Origin: Motilibacter rhizosphaerae
Lineage (GTDB): Bacteria; Actinomycetota; Actinomycetes; Motilibacterales; Motilibacteraceae
Length of the DNA: 64,000 nucleotides
Reading direction: 5' to 3'
NCBI RefSeq assembly: GCF_004216915.1
Contig: NZ_SGXD01000005.1
Coordinates: 186,001 to 250,000, forward strand
The translations under genes were made by a program, and so were the position numbers. A model generated the notes under the pieces. That model was given only the letters and a program-made list of their open reading frames with translations, ran no database searches and was not told the DNA's origin. Position 1 is the stretch's first letter; each line of letters begins with the position of its first letter. Below are positions 26,764 through 37,959 of the stretch, in pieces.

Positions 26764-26812
26764 GGAGCGGAGCGCTCCGCTCCGCCCACGCGTACGGAGC
26801 GCTCCGCTCCGC
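26764..26812. terminator. Repeated GC palindrome, bidirectional terminator
   Basis: GGAGCGGAGC-GCTCCGCTCC (26764-26783) is a perfect 20-bp palindrome. A 17-bp part of it (26769-26785) is repeated directly at 26796-26812, itself containing the palindrome CGGAGC-GCTCCG. The element sits between two convergent genes, where either strand could fold into a long stem. No T-run. Confidence 0.55.
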
Positions 26813-26866
26813 GAGAAGGCACCCCGGGAGCGCCGCGAGTGCGGGACGGCGTGCGACGACGCCCGC

Positions 26867-28648
26867 TCAACCCCAGGGCTTGAACGCGTTGCTGGTCGCC
26901 GGCAGGTGCGGCGCGAGCGCCGGCAGGTGGCGCAGGAGCACCCCGCTCATCGTGGCGTCGTCGATCCACCGCGTGCCGAAGCGGGTGTAGACGCGGGCGT
27001 CGTAGTCACGGGTGAAGAAGCGGTCGCTGTTGAGCCGGCGGCTTGCCATGAGGATGAAGATGCGGAACGCCGTGTCGCTGAAGGCGAAGCCCGTCGGCCG
27101 CTCCTCCGCGAACATGCCGATCATGAGGTCGAGCTGCTCGACGTCGTCGTCGTAGAGCTCGCGCAGGTCGCGCACGGTCTGCGGGTGGTCGGACAGCTCC
27201 GCGAAGTCGCGTACGGGGTGGAGCCGGAGCAGCCGGCGGAACTCGTTGTAGCGCGGGACGCCGAACTCCCGGATCCGCAGCAGGTCGACCGCGGCGATGT
27301 CCATGGGCAGCCCGTTGTCAGGACGGGTGAACTGCTGGAGCCCGCGGGGGTAGTTGTGCAGGACGATCGCGCCGGCGTACGCCGTGCCGAAGCTGTAGAA
27401 GAGGTCCGCGAGCGAGCGCTCGGCGAAGACGGCCCGGCTGGCCGGCCCGGCGAGCTCGGCGAAGTCGACTGCCCGCTCGGGTGCGCCGGCGACCGACCGC
27501 AGGAGGTAGTCGTCGGGGACCAGCGGGTGCATCCGGTAGACCGCGGCGAACTCCTCGGTCAGCGAGTAGGGAACGCCGTAGTGGTCGGTGGGGGAGCCGG
27601 GGATGCCCGAGACCACCTCGCTGCGGCCGAGGCGGCCGACCGCCCGGTGCAGGCGCTCGCCCGCCACGCCGAACCAGTTGGCGCGCATGGCGTACTCCGT
27701 CGTGGGGTGCGCGATGACGGCCGGCGTCCACTCGATGGTGTGGATCTTGGCGGCGACGGCCGCGTTGATGAGCCGGGCCTTGTCGAACAGCTGCTGGTCG
27801 GTCCACGACGGGTGCTCGGCCCGCAGGCCGTCGCAGATGGCGTTGTGCTCCAGGGCGAACAGGCTGGCCATCATCCCGAGGCCGACCCACCAGCCGGGGA
27901 CCCGGGTGACGTCCGCCTCCGGATCGTCGTCGGGCAGCGGCATCACCGATCCGGGCGCGATGGCGAGCCGGCCGCCCTGGTGAGTGCGGATCCGCTGCTG
28001 CTGCGCTTCGGTCGTGCCGTAGACCGAGGAGAGGTCCCACCAGTGCGTGAGCGTGTTGACGAAGGTCGGCGTCCCCTCGGTGCCGGGCGGACGGGTCGGG
28101 TCGGGGATCGTGCGCGGCACGACCATCGGCTGCTGCGGGAAGGGGTCGTCCGCCGAGAGGGGGACGCGGTAGCCCGCGTCGGCGTCCCCGCTGCCGTGGC
28201 TGAACCAGTCCTTGACCATGAACTGCAGCCACGCGGCGACCAGGACGTTGACCGTCGTAGCGGGCTGGAACTCCGTGCGGGTCAGCAGCCGGCGCGACAC
28301 CTCGCGCGGGTTCGGGTGCAGCAGGTGGTCCTCGGGCCGGGGGTCCACTGCGGCGAGCGGGACGTTGCGGCCGAACCGCGTACCCGCCGCTCCCATCCAC
28401 GGGTCGGAGGGGTCGTTGCGCGTCCCGTCCGCCGAGCGCGCCTCCGGGTCGCCCGGAGGCGGCACCGGGCGCGGCAGCTGGGGCACGATGCCGGTGTCGT
28501 GGAGGTTGTGCCGGCGCAGCTCGTTGCGCAGGCCGATGAGCACGCCGAGCGCGACTGGTCGCGGCAGCCGGTCCCAGCCGTAGCGGCGGTCCAGCCGCGT
28601 CGATGCCGCGTCGAACAGTCGCCAGCCGATCCCCGAGCGGTACGCCAC
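26867..28648 (-). CDS. Animal-type haem peroxidase, alpha-dioxygenase/cyclooxygenase-like, atypical distal residue
   Basis: A 593-residue peroxidase of the myeloperoxidase-cyclooxygenase superfamily. YRMH (Y371, H374) before PLVPDDYLL matches the catalytic Tyr and proximal haem His of plant alpha-dioxygenases. LFALEHNAICDGL and HTIEWTPAVI are also family motifs. In the distal segment QFMVKDWFSHG, Lys146 stands where the distal His of THD/HDW motifs is expected (codon AAG, 28211-28213). GTG 28648 is chosen because TAGCGT ends 7 bp upstream; GTG 28672 would add 8 residues. There is no signal peptide. Fatty-acid oxygenation is the likely chemistry by family, but the altered distal site makes this uncertain. 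Confidence 0.82.
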   Translation of the reverse strand: MAYRSGIGWRLFDAASTRLDRRYGWDRLPRPVALGVLIGLRNELRRHNLHDTGIVPQLPRPVPPPGDPEARSADGTRNDPSDPWMGAAGTRFGRNVPLAAVDPRPEDHLLHPNPREVSRRLLTRTEFQPATTVNVLVAAWLQFMVKDWFSHGSGDADAGYRVPLSADDPFPQQPMVVPRTIPDPTRPPGTEGTPTFVNTLTHWWDLSSVYGTTEAQQQRIRTHQGGRLAIAPGSVMPLPDDDPEADVTRVPGWWVGLGMMASLFALEHNAICDGLRAEHPSWTDQQLFDKARLINAAVAAKIHTIEWTPAVIAHPTTEYAMRANWFGVAGERLHRAVGRLGRSEVVSGIPGSPTDHYGVPYSLTEEFAAVYRMHPLVPDDYLLRSVAGAPERAVDFAELAGPASRAVFAERSLADLFYSFGTAYAGAIVLHNYPRGLQQFTRPDNGLPMDIAAVDLLRIREFGVPRYNEFRRLLRLHPVRDFAELSDHPQTVRDLRELYDDDVEQLDLMIGMFAEERPTGFAFSDTAFRIFILMASRRLNSDRFFTRDYDARVYTRFGTRWIDDATMSGVLLRHLPALAPHLPATSNAFKPWG

Positions 28649-28655
28649 CCGCCCG

Positions 28656-28661
28656 ACGCTA
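28656..28661 (-). promoter_or_regulatory. -10 element of the haem peroxidase gene, leaderless
   Basis: Minus-strand TAGCGT, seven bases, then GTG 28648. It supports the shorter start over the in-frame GTG at 28672, which lies upstream of this element. No clear -35. Confidence 0.45.
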
Positions 28662-28775
28662 GGGAGGCGCACGCCCGGGCGGCAGGGGGAGGTGCCGAGC
28701 CCTGCCCGAAGGTGCGGCGGCGACAGGCCGGCGAGCTGGTCAGGATCCGAGAAGCCGTACGGGTCCCGCGCGTCC

Positions 28776-28781
28776 TAGCGT
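28776..28781 (+). promoter_or_regulatory. -10 element of the VOC/uvrA-like unit, leaderless
   Basis: TAGCGT, seven bases, then ATG 28789. The in-frame GTG at 28780 overlaps the element and is therefore unlikely to be the start. Confidence 0.5.
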
Positions 28782-28788
28782 GAGCGGC

Positions 28789-29229
28789 ATGGACCTCACC
28801 ATCGCCTCCAGCTTCCTCCCGCACTCCGACCCGGAGGCCTCCCTCGCGTTCTACCGCGACGTCCTCGGCTTCGAGGTCCGCGGCGACGTCGGCTACGGCG
28901 ACATGCGCTGGATCACCGTCGGCTCGCCCGAGCAGCCGGGCACCTCGATCGTGCTGCACCCGCCGATGGCGTACCCCGGGCTCACCGAGGACGAGCAGCG
29001 CACCATCGCCGAGATGATGGCGAAGGGGACCTACGCCATCGTCGTGCTCGCGACCCCGGACCTCGAGAAGACCTTCGACCAGCTCCAGGCCGCCGGCGCG
29101 GACGTGGTGCAGGAGCCGACCGACCAGCCGTACGGCATCCGCGACGCCGCGGTGCGCGACCCCGCCGGCAATCTGGTCCGGATCAACCACGTGCCGACCG
29201 ACCGCACGCCGTCGGACCGGGTGGGCTAG
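28789..29229 (+). CDS. VOC superfamily (glyoxalase-like) protein
   Basis: A 146-residue single-domain VOC protein. The first module begins ASSFLPHSDPEASLAFYRDV and LGFEVRGDVGYGDMRWITV. The second ends with YGIRDAAVRDPAGNLVRI, where the metal Glu of true glyoxalases is replaced by other residues. Function in the family ranges from glyoxalase to antibiotic binding. The stop is 3 bp before the UvrA-like gene, so the two form an operon. Pairing with a UvrA2/DrrC-like protein suggests a resistance role, but this is inference. Confidence 0.85.
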   Translation: MDLTIASSFLPHSDPEASLAFYRDVLGFEVRGDVGYGDMRWITVGSPEQPGTSIVLHPPMAYPGLTEDEQRTIAEMMAKGTYAIVVLATPDLEKTFDQLQAAGADVVQEPTDQPYGIRDAAVRDPAGNLVRINHVPTDRTPSDRVG

Positions 29230-29232
29230 CGG

Positions 29233-31587
<2,355 letters not shown>

Positions 31588-31599
31588 GGGCCGCCGTGG

Positions 31600-32085
31600 C
31601 TAGAGCTCGACCCTCTCGTTCTCGCCGCCCTCGTAGCGCTGCCCGGTCACCTTCGCCTTCGCGAAGCTCAGCACCGACGCGATCCGGCCGCCGGGCGTGT
31701 CCCAGTACTCCGCGGTGTCGGCGTCGAAGCGGATGAGCACGACGCTGTCGTCCTCGGGGCCCTGCGGGAGCCACGCCGCCGCGTACGGGTTCCACAGCTC
31801 GCGCTTCTTCGCCACGTCGTCGACGACGGAGCCCGTGCCGGTGAGCGAGATCCACGCGTCCGAGGAGGTCAGCGTCACCATCGCCGTCGGGTTGGCCGTG
31901 AGGTGCGCGACCTTGCGGGAGTCCCGCTCGGCGAAGAACCACAGCTCGCCGGCGGACTCGATGTCCTGCTGCGCCATCGGCCGGGCGACGAGCGTGCCGG
32001 ACGGGTCGACCGTCGTCAGCATCCCGACCCGGATGTCCTTCGCGAGCTCGGTGACCTTGTCCGCGCCCGTCTGCTCGTCCGCCAT
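31600..32085 (-). CDS. Pyridoxamine 5'-phosphate oxidase-like general stress protein
   Basis: A 161-residue split-barrel flavin-binding protein of the general stress protein 26 type. VGMLTTVDPSGTLVARPMAQQD is the first strand region, ELWFFAERDSRKVAHL follows, and EYWDTPGGRIASVLSFAKA is the usual C terminus with a Trp and a Gly-Gly. These bind FMN, FAD or F420 and may act in stress defence. Start ATG 32085 follows GGAAAGGCACGGAG. It converges with the UvrA-like gene and diverges from the AraC gene. Confidence 0.86.
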   Translation of the reverse strand: MADEQTGADKVTELAKDIRVGMLTTVDPSGTLVARPMAQQDIESAGELWFFAERDSRKVAHLTANPTAMVTLTSSDAWISLTGTGSVVDDVAKKRELWNPYAAAWLPQGPEDDSVVLIRFDADTAEYWDTPGGRIASVLSFAKAKVTGQRYEGGENERVEL

Positions 32086-32184
32086 CTCCGTGCCTTTCCC
32101 GTTGGGACCATCCGTCCCCCCCTGCCTACCCGCCACCGGCGCGATGACTCGACGGCGCCGGAGCGCGCGGGGGAGGATGGACGC

Positions 32185-32613
32185 GTGACGACGCAGGCTG
32201 CGGAGACCGTGGCGCCCCAGCGACTGCGCCACCTCGCCCTGCTGCGCAAGGTGCGCGACCGGATCGACCGCGACTACGCGGAGCCGCTCGACGTCGAGGC
32301 GCTCGCCCGCGGGGTGCACATGTCGGCGGGCTACCTCAGCCGGGAGTTCCGGCAGGCGTTCGGGGAGTCGCCGTACGCGTACCTCATGACCCGGCGGGTC
32401 GAGCGCGCGATGGCCCTGCTGCGCCGCGGCGACCTCAGCGTCACCGAGGTCTGCTTCGCGGTGGGCTGCTCGTCGCTCGGGACGTTCAGCACGCGGTTCA
32501 CCGAGCTGGTCGGGATGCCGCCGAGCACCTACCGCACGCTCGCCGCGGACGCGACGGTCGGACTGCCTGCGTGCGTCGCGAAGCAGGTGACCCGGCCCGT
32601 CCGCGGCAGGTAG
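32185..32613 (+). CDS. AraC family regulator, DNA-binding domain only
   Basis: 142 residues made up of the two helix-turn-helix motifs of AraC/XylS proteins, without an attached ligand-binding domain. Helices VEALARGVHMSAGYLSREFRQ and VTEVCFAVGCSSLGTFSTRF, then the closing GMPPSTYR, are typical. It resembles small MarA/SoxS-like activators in build. GTG 32185 has GGGAGG 8 bp upstream. It is divergent from the PPOX-like gene, its likely target; this is inference. The tail may be a short arm. Confidence 0.85.
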   Translation: MTTQAAETVAPQRLRHLALLRKVRDRIDRDYAEPLDVEALARGVHMSAGYLSREFRQAFGESPYAYLMTRRVERAMALLRRGDLSVTEVCFAVGCSSLGTFSTRFTELVGMPPSTYRTLAADATVGLPACVAKQVTRPVRGR

Positions 32614-32629
32614 CCGACCAGCCGGTCGC

Positions 32630-34107
<1,478 letters not shown>

Positions 34108-34193
34108 AGCGGGTTGATCATGAGCGGAGCGCCCCGCCGAGCAGGTCGGCACGGCATGCTCGGGCAGGGGCTCGACGAGGGGAGGAGAGCGAC

Positions 34194-34526
34194 GTGCAGG
34201 TGGTCCGCGCCGGCGTGCTGGCCGCGATCTTCGGCCTGGAGCTGCTGGCGCTGGCGTGCGTGGGCCGCTGGGGCTGGCACCTCGCGCCCGGGAGCGCCCC
34301 CGGAGCCGTCCTCGCCGTCGTCGCGGTCCTCGTCTGGGCAGGCGTGTGGGGCACGTTCCTCTCGCCCCGCGCCCAGGTCGCGATCCCTCGCGCGGCGGCG
34401 ACCGCCGGCCGGGCTGCGATGGTCGGCGCGGCCGCGCTCGGGGGCGCCGTGAGCGGATGGCCCTCCCTCGCCGTGGCCCTGGTCGTCGGCTGGGTCGCCT
34501 GCGCCGCCGTCGAGGCCGCCGTCTGA
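34194..34526 (+). CDS. DUF2568 (YrdB-like) small membrane protein
   Basis: 110 residues, four predicted transmembrane helices. LAAIFGLELLALACVGRWGW, VVAVLVWAGVWGTFLSPRA and the last ALVVGWVACAAVEAAV fit the DUF2568 pattern. Function unknown. GTG 34194 has GGGAGGAG 7-8 bp upstream. Divergent from argG. Confidence 0.75.
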   Translation: MQVVRAGVLAAIFGLELLALACVGRWGWHLAPGSAPGAVLAVVAVLVWAGVWGTFLSPRAQVAIPRAAATAGRAAMVGAAALGGAVSGWPSLAVALVVGWVACAAVEAAV

Positions 34527-34570
34527 TACCGCGTGCCGCGTGCCGCGTGCCGCGAGTCGCGGTCCGCCGC

Positions 34571-34576
34571 TAGCGT
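34571..34576 (+). promoter_or_regulatory. -10 element of the acetyltransferase gene, leaderless
   Basis: TAGCGT then eight bases then GTG 34585. The earlier in-frame GTG at 34579 is only 2 bp from this element. Confidence 0.45.
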
Positions 34577-34584
34577 GCGTGGAC

Positions 34585-35100
34585 GTGCTGGTACGCCGCG
34601 AGGCCCATGCCGACGTCACTGCCGTCGACGCGCTCCACCGCGCCGCCTTCGACCGCGACGCGGAGGCCGACCTGCTCGCCGCACTCCGCGCGGAGGGCGA
34701 CCTCGTGCGGCCGCTGTGCCGCGTCGCCGTCGCCGCCGGGCTGGTCGTCGGCTCGGTCGTGTGCAGCCGCGCCACCATCGCCGGGGCTGACCGCGTGGTC
34801 GGGCTGGGTCCGGTGGCAGTGCTGCCCGACCGGCAGGGCCGCGGCATCGGCAACGCGCTCGTGCACGACGTGCTCGGCGCGGCGGACGCCCTGGACCTGC
34901 AGGCGGTGGTGCTGCTCGGCAGTCCCGACCTCTACGCCCGCTTCGGCTTCGAGCCCGCCGCGGCGTACGGCGTGGACCCTCCGGTTCCCTCGTGGGGCAG
35001 GTACTTCCAGCTCCGCCCGCTGTCCGGGTGGGACGGCACGCTCAGGGGAGCGTTCCGCTACGCCCCGGCGTTCGAGCGGCTCGACCCGGCGGCCCAGTAG
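34585..35100 (+). CDS. GNAT N-acetyltransferase (YhbS-like)
   Basis: 171 residues. LVRREAHADVTAVDALHRAAF is the first strand and helices. The acetyl-CoA motif is VAVLPDRQGRGIGNALVHDVL, and LLGSPDLYARFGFEPA is the C-terminal signature of the YhbS-like branch. Substrate unknown. The -10 position selects GTG 34585. The last 43 bp overlap the convergent VOC gene. Confidence 0.85.
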   Translation: MLVRREAHADVTAVDALHRAAFDRDAEADLLAALRAEGDLVRPLCRVAVAAGLVVGSVVCSRATIAGADRVVGLGPVAVLPDRQGRGIGNALVHDVLGAADALDLQAVVLLGSPDLYARFGFEPAAAYGVDPPVPSWGRYFQLRPLSGWDGTLRGAFRYAPAFERLDPAAQ

Positions 35101-35798
35101 TCCTCGTCGGCCACGACGAACTCGTTGCCGTCGGGGTCGGCCAGCTCGACGGCACCACCGGGGAGGGTCCCGAGGCGTACGGCACCGTCCGCGACCAGCC
35201 GCTCGACCTCCCCGGCCAGGTCGTCCGCGACGAGCTCGAGGCGCTGGCGGCTGCGGCCGTGCTTCGGCGCCACCGGCGGGCCTCCCCACGCGACCTTCGT
35301 GCCGCCCGCCGGCGACTGCACCGCGGTCTCGCCGTCGGAGTCCCACACGAGCGGCCAGTTCAGCGCGCGGGACCAGAAGACGCCCACCTCGCGCGTCCCG
35401 TCGCAGGCGAGCTCGCCCAGCGGGCCGCAGCCGGCGAGGAAGGAGTTCTCCGGCTCGATGACGCAGAAGGCCGCGCCCTCCGGGTCCGCGAGGACGATGT
35501 GCCGCTCCTCGGGGAGCTGGCCCACGTCGAGGTGGCGGCCACCGAGGTCGAGCGCCGTGGTGACCAGCACGTCGCGCTGCTCCTCGCTGGTGCTCGTCAC
35601 ATGCAGGTGCACGCGCGCCGGTTCCGGTGCAGGGGCGTCACCGGGCACGAAGCGCAGGCCCACCTGGCGCTCGGTCCCCGGCAGGAGCGCTGTCGTCCTC
35701 TCACGGACGACCTCGCGGGGGAGCAGCGCGCCCCAGAACCGGGCGCGCAGCACGGGGTCCCGCGAGTCCAGGGCCAGGGCGGACAGGCGCAGCGGCAT
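35058..35798 (-). CDS. Two-module VOC superfamily protein
   Basis: 246 residues comprising two glyoxalase-like halves. The first begins LSALALDSRDPVLRARFWGAL and ends IVLADPEGAAFCVIE. The second spans about 120-235, with VFWSRALNWPLVWDSDG and VELADPDGNEFVVAD. This is the layout of proteins binding small hydrophobic ligands or drugs. No enzymatic activity can be assigned. It is the last gene before the lspA divergence and is probably leaderless. Confidence 0.82.
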   Translation of the reverse strand: MPLRLSALALDSRDPVLRARFWGALLPREVVRERTTALLPGTERQVGLRFVPGDAPAPEPARVHLHVTSTSEEQRDVLVTTALDLGGRHLDVGQLPEERHIVLADPEGAAFCVIEPENSFLAGCGPLGELACDGTREVGVFWSRALNWPLVWDSDGETAVQSPAGGTKVAWGGPPVAPKHGRSRQRLELVADDLAGEVERLVADGAVRLGTLPGGAVELADPDGNEFVVADEDYWAAGSSRSNAGA

Positions 35799-35804
35799 GG
35801 CTCC

Positions 35805-35810
35805 ACGCTA
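35805..35810 (-). promoter_or_regulatory. -10 element of the two-module VOC gene
   Basis: Minus-strand TAGCGT, six bases (GGAGCC), ATG 35798. Confidence 0.42.
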
Positions 35811-35891
35811 GGCACTCCCGGCCCTGCTGCGCCACGAGCAACGGGTGCTGTCCGGTAGCGTCGCCGGCGGACCTACGGAGGGGAGTCGAGG

Positions 35892-36404
35892 GTGGCAGTG
35901 GACGGTCGGGGACGGGTGCAGCGTCGCCGGGGCCTCGTCGCGGGGATCGCCGTCGCCGTCATCGCCGCCGACCTCGCGACGAAGGTGTGGGCCACACAGG
36001 TCCTGGCCGCGCACCCGGTCCGCCTGGTCGGGGACGACGTGGTGCTGACCGAGGGGCGCAACGCGGGCGCCGCGTTCGAGGTCGGGACCTCGCTGACCCC
36101 GCTGCTGGCCGTGCTCGCGATCGCCGCGGTCCTCGCCATGGCGTACGCCGCCCGCCGCCCGCAGGCGCTCCCCGTCGCGGTCGCGCTCGGTCTCGGCATC
36201 GGTGGCGCCGCGGGCAACGCGGGGGACCGGCTCTTCCGTGCGCCCGGGCCGCTGCGCGGGCACGTCGTCGACTGGATCGACATCGGGTCGTGGCCCACCT
36301 TCAACCTCGCCGATTCCGCACTCATGACCGCGGTCGCGGTCGCGGTCGTGGCATCGTCGCGAGGGGCGCGCGACGGCCGGGCGCTGAGCGGGCACCAGGC
36401 CTGA
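35892..36404 (+). CDS. lspA: Lipoprotein signal peptidase (signal peptidase II)
   Basis: Cleaves lipid-modified prolipoproteins in the membrane. 170 residues with four helices. The two catalytic aspartates are seen in GGAAGNAGDRLFR and FNLADSAL, and VVLTEGRNAGAAFEV is the conserved loop. GTG 35892 follows GGAGGGGAGTCGAG. Monocistronic by position; TAGCGT at 35856-35861 may be its -10. The lipoprotein at 41646 is a possible substrate in this window. Confidence 0.93.
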   Translation: MAVDGRGRVQRRRGLVAGIAVAVIAADLATKVWATQVLAAHPVRLVGDDVVLTEGRNAGAAFEVGTSLTPLLAVLAIAAVLAMAYAARRPQALPVAVALGLGIGGAAGNAGDRLFRAPGPLRGHVVDWIDIGSWPTFNLADSALMTAVAVAVVASSRGARDGRALSGHQA

Positions 36405-36475
36405 CGTCCCGGAGGCCGGACGAGTCGTCCTGCCGAAGTGCTCAGGCCAGGTCCTGGCCGGTCGATAGCGGTGCC

Positions 36476-36589
36476 ATGACCCGCTCGACTGCCACGCGCA
36501 CCGCCGTCCTCACCGCTGAGTACGCCCTGGAGCTGGCGTGCCTCGCCGGCGCCGCGCTCATCCCGGGGCGACGCTCCCGCCTGGGCTGA
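36476..36589 (+). CDS. Possible 37-residue small protein
   Basis: ATG 36476 opens 38 codons ending TGA. The product is basic, then mostly hydrophobic (TAVLTAEYALELACLAGAAL), then basic again, so it could span the membrane once. It lies in an otherwise empty gap downstream of lspA. A GATAGC element stands 8 bp upstream. No homology is recognised and the reading frame may be chance. Confidence 0.25.
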   Translation: MTRSTATRTAVLTAEYALELACLAGAALIPGRRSRLG

Positions 36590-36607
36590 GTTGGGGTCCT
36601 CGCGACG

Positions 36608-37477
36608 TCAGGGGCGCCGTCGGAACGAACGCACCAGGTCGCGTACGGCGTCGGTGGAGCCCCAGTCGTCGTCGAACATCGCCATGAGCGCCAGGTGCTG
36701 GCGCAGCTGCACGTACGCGAGGCGGTCCGTCCAGCCGGGCTGCTCCCCGGTGATCTCCGCGTAGACCGCGAAGAAGCGCTCGGCCGCAGGCGGTCGGGGC
36801 GTGGACCACAGGTGGGCGAGGTCGACGTCCGCCCAGGCGTACGACACGGCGGGGTCGATGACCGCCGGCAGACCGGCTGCTGTGGCGAGGATGTTCTGCA
36901 TCCAGAAGTCGCCGTGCGTGAGGCAGGCGGGCCGTACCGGCAGCAGCTGGGGGAGAGCGGCGCAGAGCCGCTCCAGCGCGTCCTGGTCGACGGGCTCGAG
37001 CTTGGCCTGCACACGGGGCTCCGGCAGCCAGCGCAGCACGCGGCACTCCGCGAAGAACGCGAAACCGTCGTCGTGCCAGGCGTTGTCCTGCCGCTCCGCG
37101 CCCAGCCAGCCGTCGTGGGGCCAGCCGAAGCGCTCGTGCGTCGTCGAGGTGTGCAGGGATGCCACATCCCCGGCGAGGCGTTCCCAGAACGCCGTCGTGT
37201 CGGGGCGCGGGGCGAGCAGGGACAGCACCAGCAGCTCGTCGCTGACGTGCAGCACGTCGGGGGTCCCCAGGGCGGCGCCACGCAGCGCACCGAGACCCTC
37301 CGCCTCGCTGGCGAAGAGTCCTGACGCCGGCTCCGGCAAGGTCTTCGCGAAGACCTCGCGGCCGTCGGCCAGCGTGGCGAAGCCGGAGACGGCGGCGAAG
37401 CCCTCATCGGCCGTACGGACGGCTGCGGGGGAGAGGCCGGCCGCGGACAGCCGTGCCAGCAGCAGGTCTGTCGACAC
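36608..37477 (-). CDS. Fructosamine kinase / APH-like kinase
   Basis: 289 residues of the protein-kinase-like small-molecule kinase fold. The brenner-type catalytic loop is LTHGDFWMQNIL with Asp and Asn, and the metal Asp follows in VIDPAVSYAWADVDLAHL. The N-lobe Lys is in VFAKTLPEP. It fits fructosamine-3-kinase-related proteins, which repair glycated amines, better than drug APHs; this is inferred from the HGDFW and AVIDPAV signatures. GTG 37477 is one base after the stop of the upstream membrane protein. Confidence 0.82.
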   Translation of the reverse strand: MSTDLLLARLSAAGLSPAAVRTADEGFAAVSGFATLADGREVFAKTLPEPASGLFASEAEGLGALRGAALGTPDVLHVSDELLVLSLLAPRPDTTAFWERLAGDVASLHTSTTHERFGWPHDGWLGAERQDNAWHDDGFAFFAECRVLRWLPEPRVQAKLEPVDQDALERLCAALPQLLPVRPACLTHGDFWMQNILATAAGLPAVIDPAVSYAWADVDLAHLWSTPRPPAAERFFAVYAEITGEQPGWTDRLAYVQLRQHLALMAMFDDDWGSTDAVRDLVRSFRRRP

Positions 37478-37478
37478 G

Positions 37479-37874
37479 TCAGACCCCCTGCCCGAGACCA
37501 CCGGTGCGCCGGGCGACGACTGCCGCGACGTACGGACCGGTGAGCCGGCAGGTGACGGCGAGCGGTGCGCACACGACCGCAGCGGAGGACCAGGACCAGG
37601 ACCAGGACCCGGACCAGAGCCGGAAGAGCAGCAGTCCCAGGAGCGTGCCGGCGAGCGCGTACGCCGCCAGGACCGGAAGTGCGTGACGGCGCGGGACGAC
37701 GCGCTCGATCAGCAGCGCGACGGGGACGCCGACGAGCGCGCTGACGAGGAACGCGCCCATGCCCAGCGCGGGGCCGAAGACGCCCAAGAACGGGGAGGCG
37801 GCGACGCCGAGGAGCACACTGCCCGCTGCTGCCCCGCAGAGCGCGCCGCCGGGTGTGAGCTCGGGCAGTGGCAC
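37479..37874 (-). CDS. Small membrane protein with WSWSWS segment
   Basis: 131 residues and about four transmembrane helices. Not recognised as a family. The third helix ends LFRLWSGSWSWSWSSAAVV, encoded by repeated GGACCA units (37586-37612 on the plus strand), so this part may vary in length between strains. GTG 37874 has GGAGG 6 bp upstream. It precedes the fructosamine kinase by 1 bp and is probably co-translated. Confidence 0.55.
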   Translation of the reverse strand: MPLPELTPGGALCGAAAGSVLLGVAASPFLGVFGPALGMGAFLVSALVGVPVALLIERVVPRRHALPVLAAYALAGTLLGLLLFRLWSGSWSWSWSSAAVVCAPLAVTCRLTGPYVAAVVARRTGGLGQGV

Positions 37875-37959
37875 GAGGACCTCCGGCGGGCGAACGGCAG
37901 CTGGCGCCCCGAGGCTAGCGGCTGGACGTGTCCGGGGGACCTGCTGCGATCCTGGGGGC

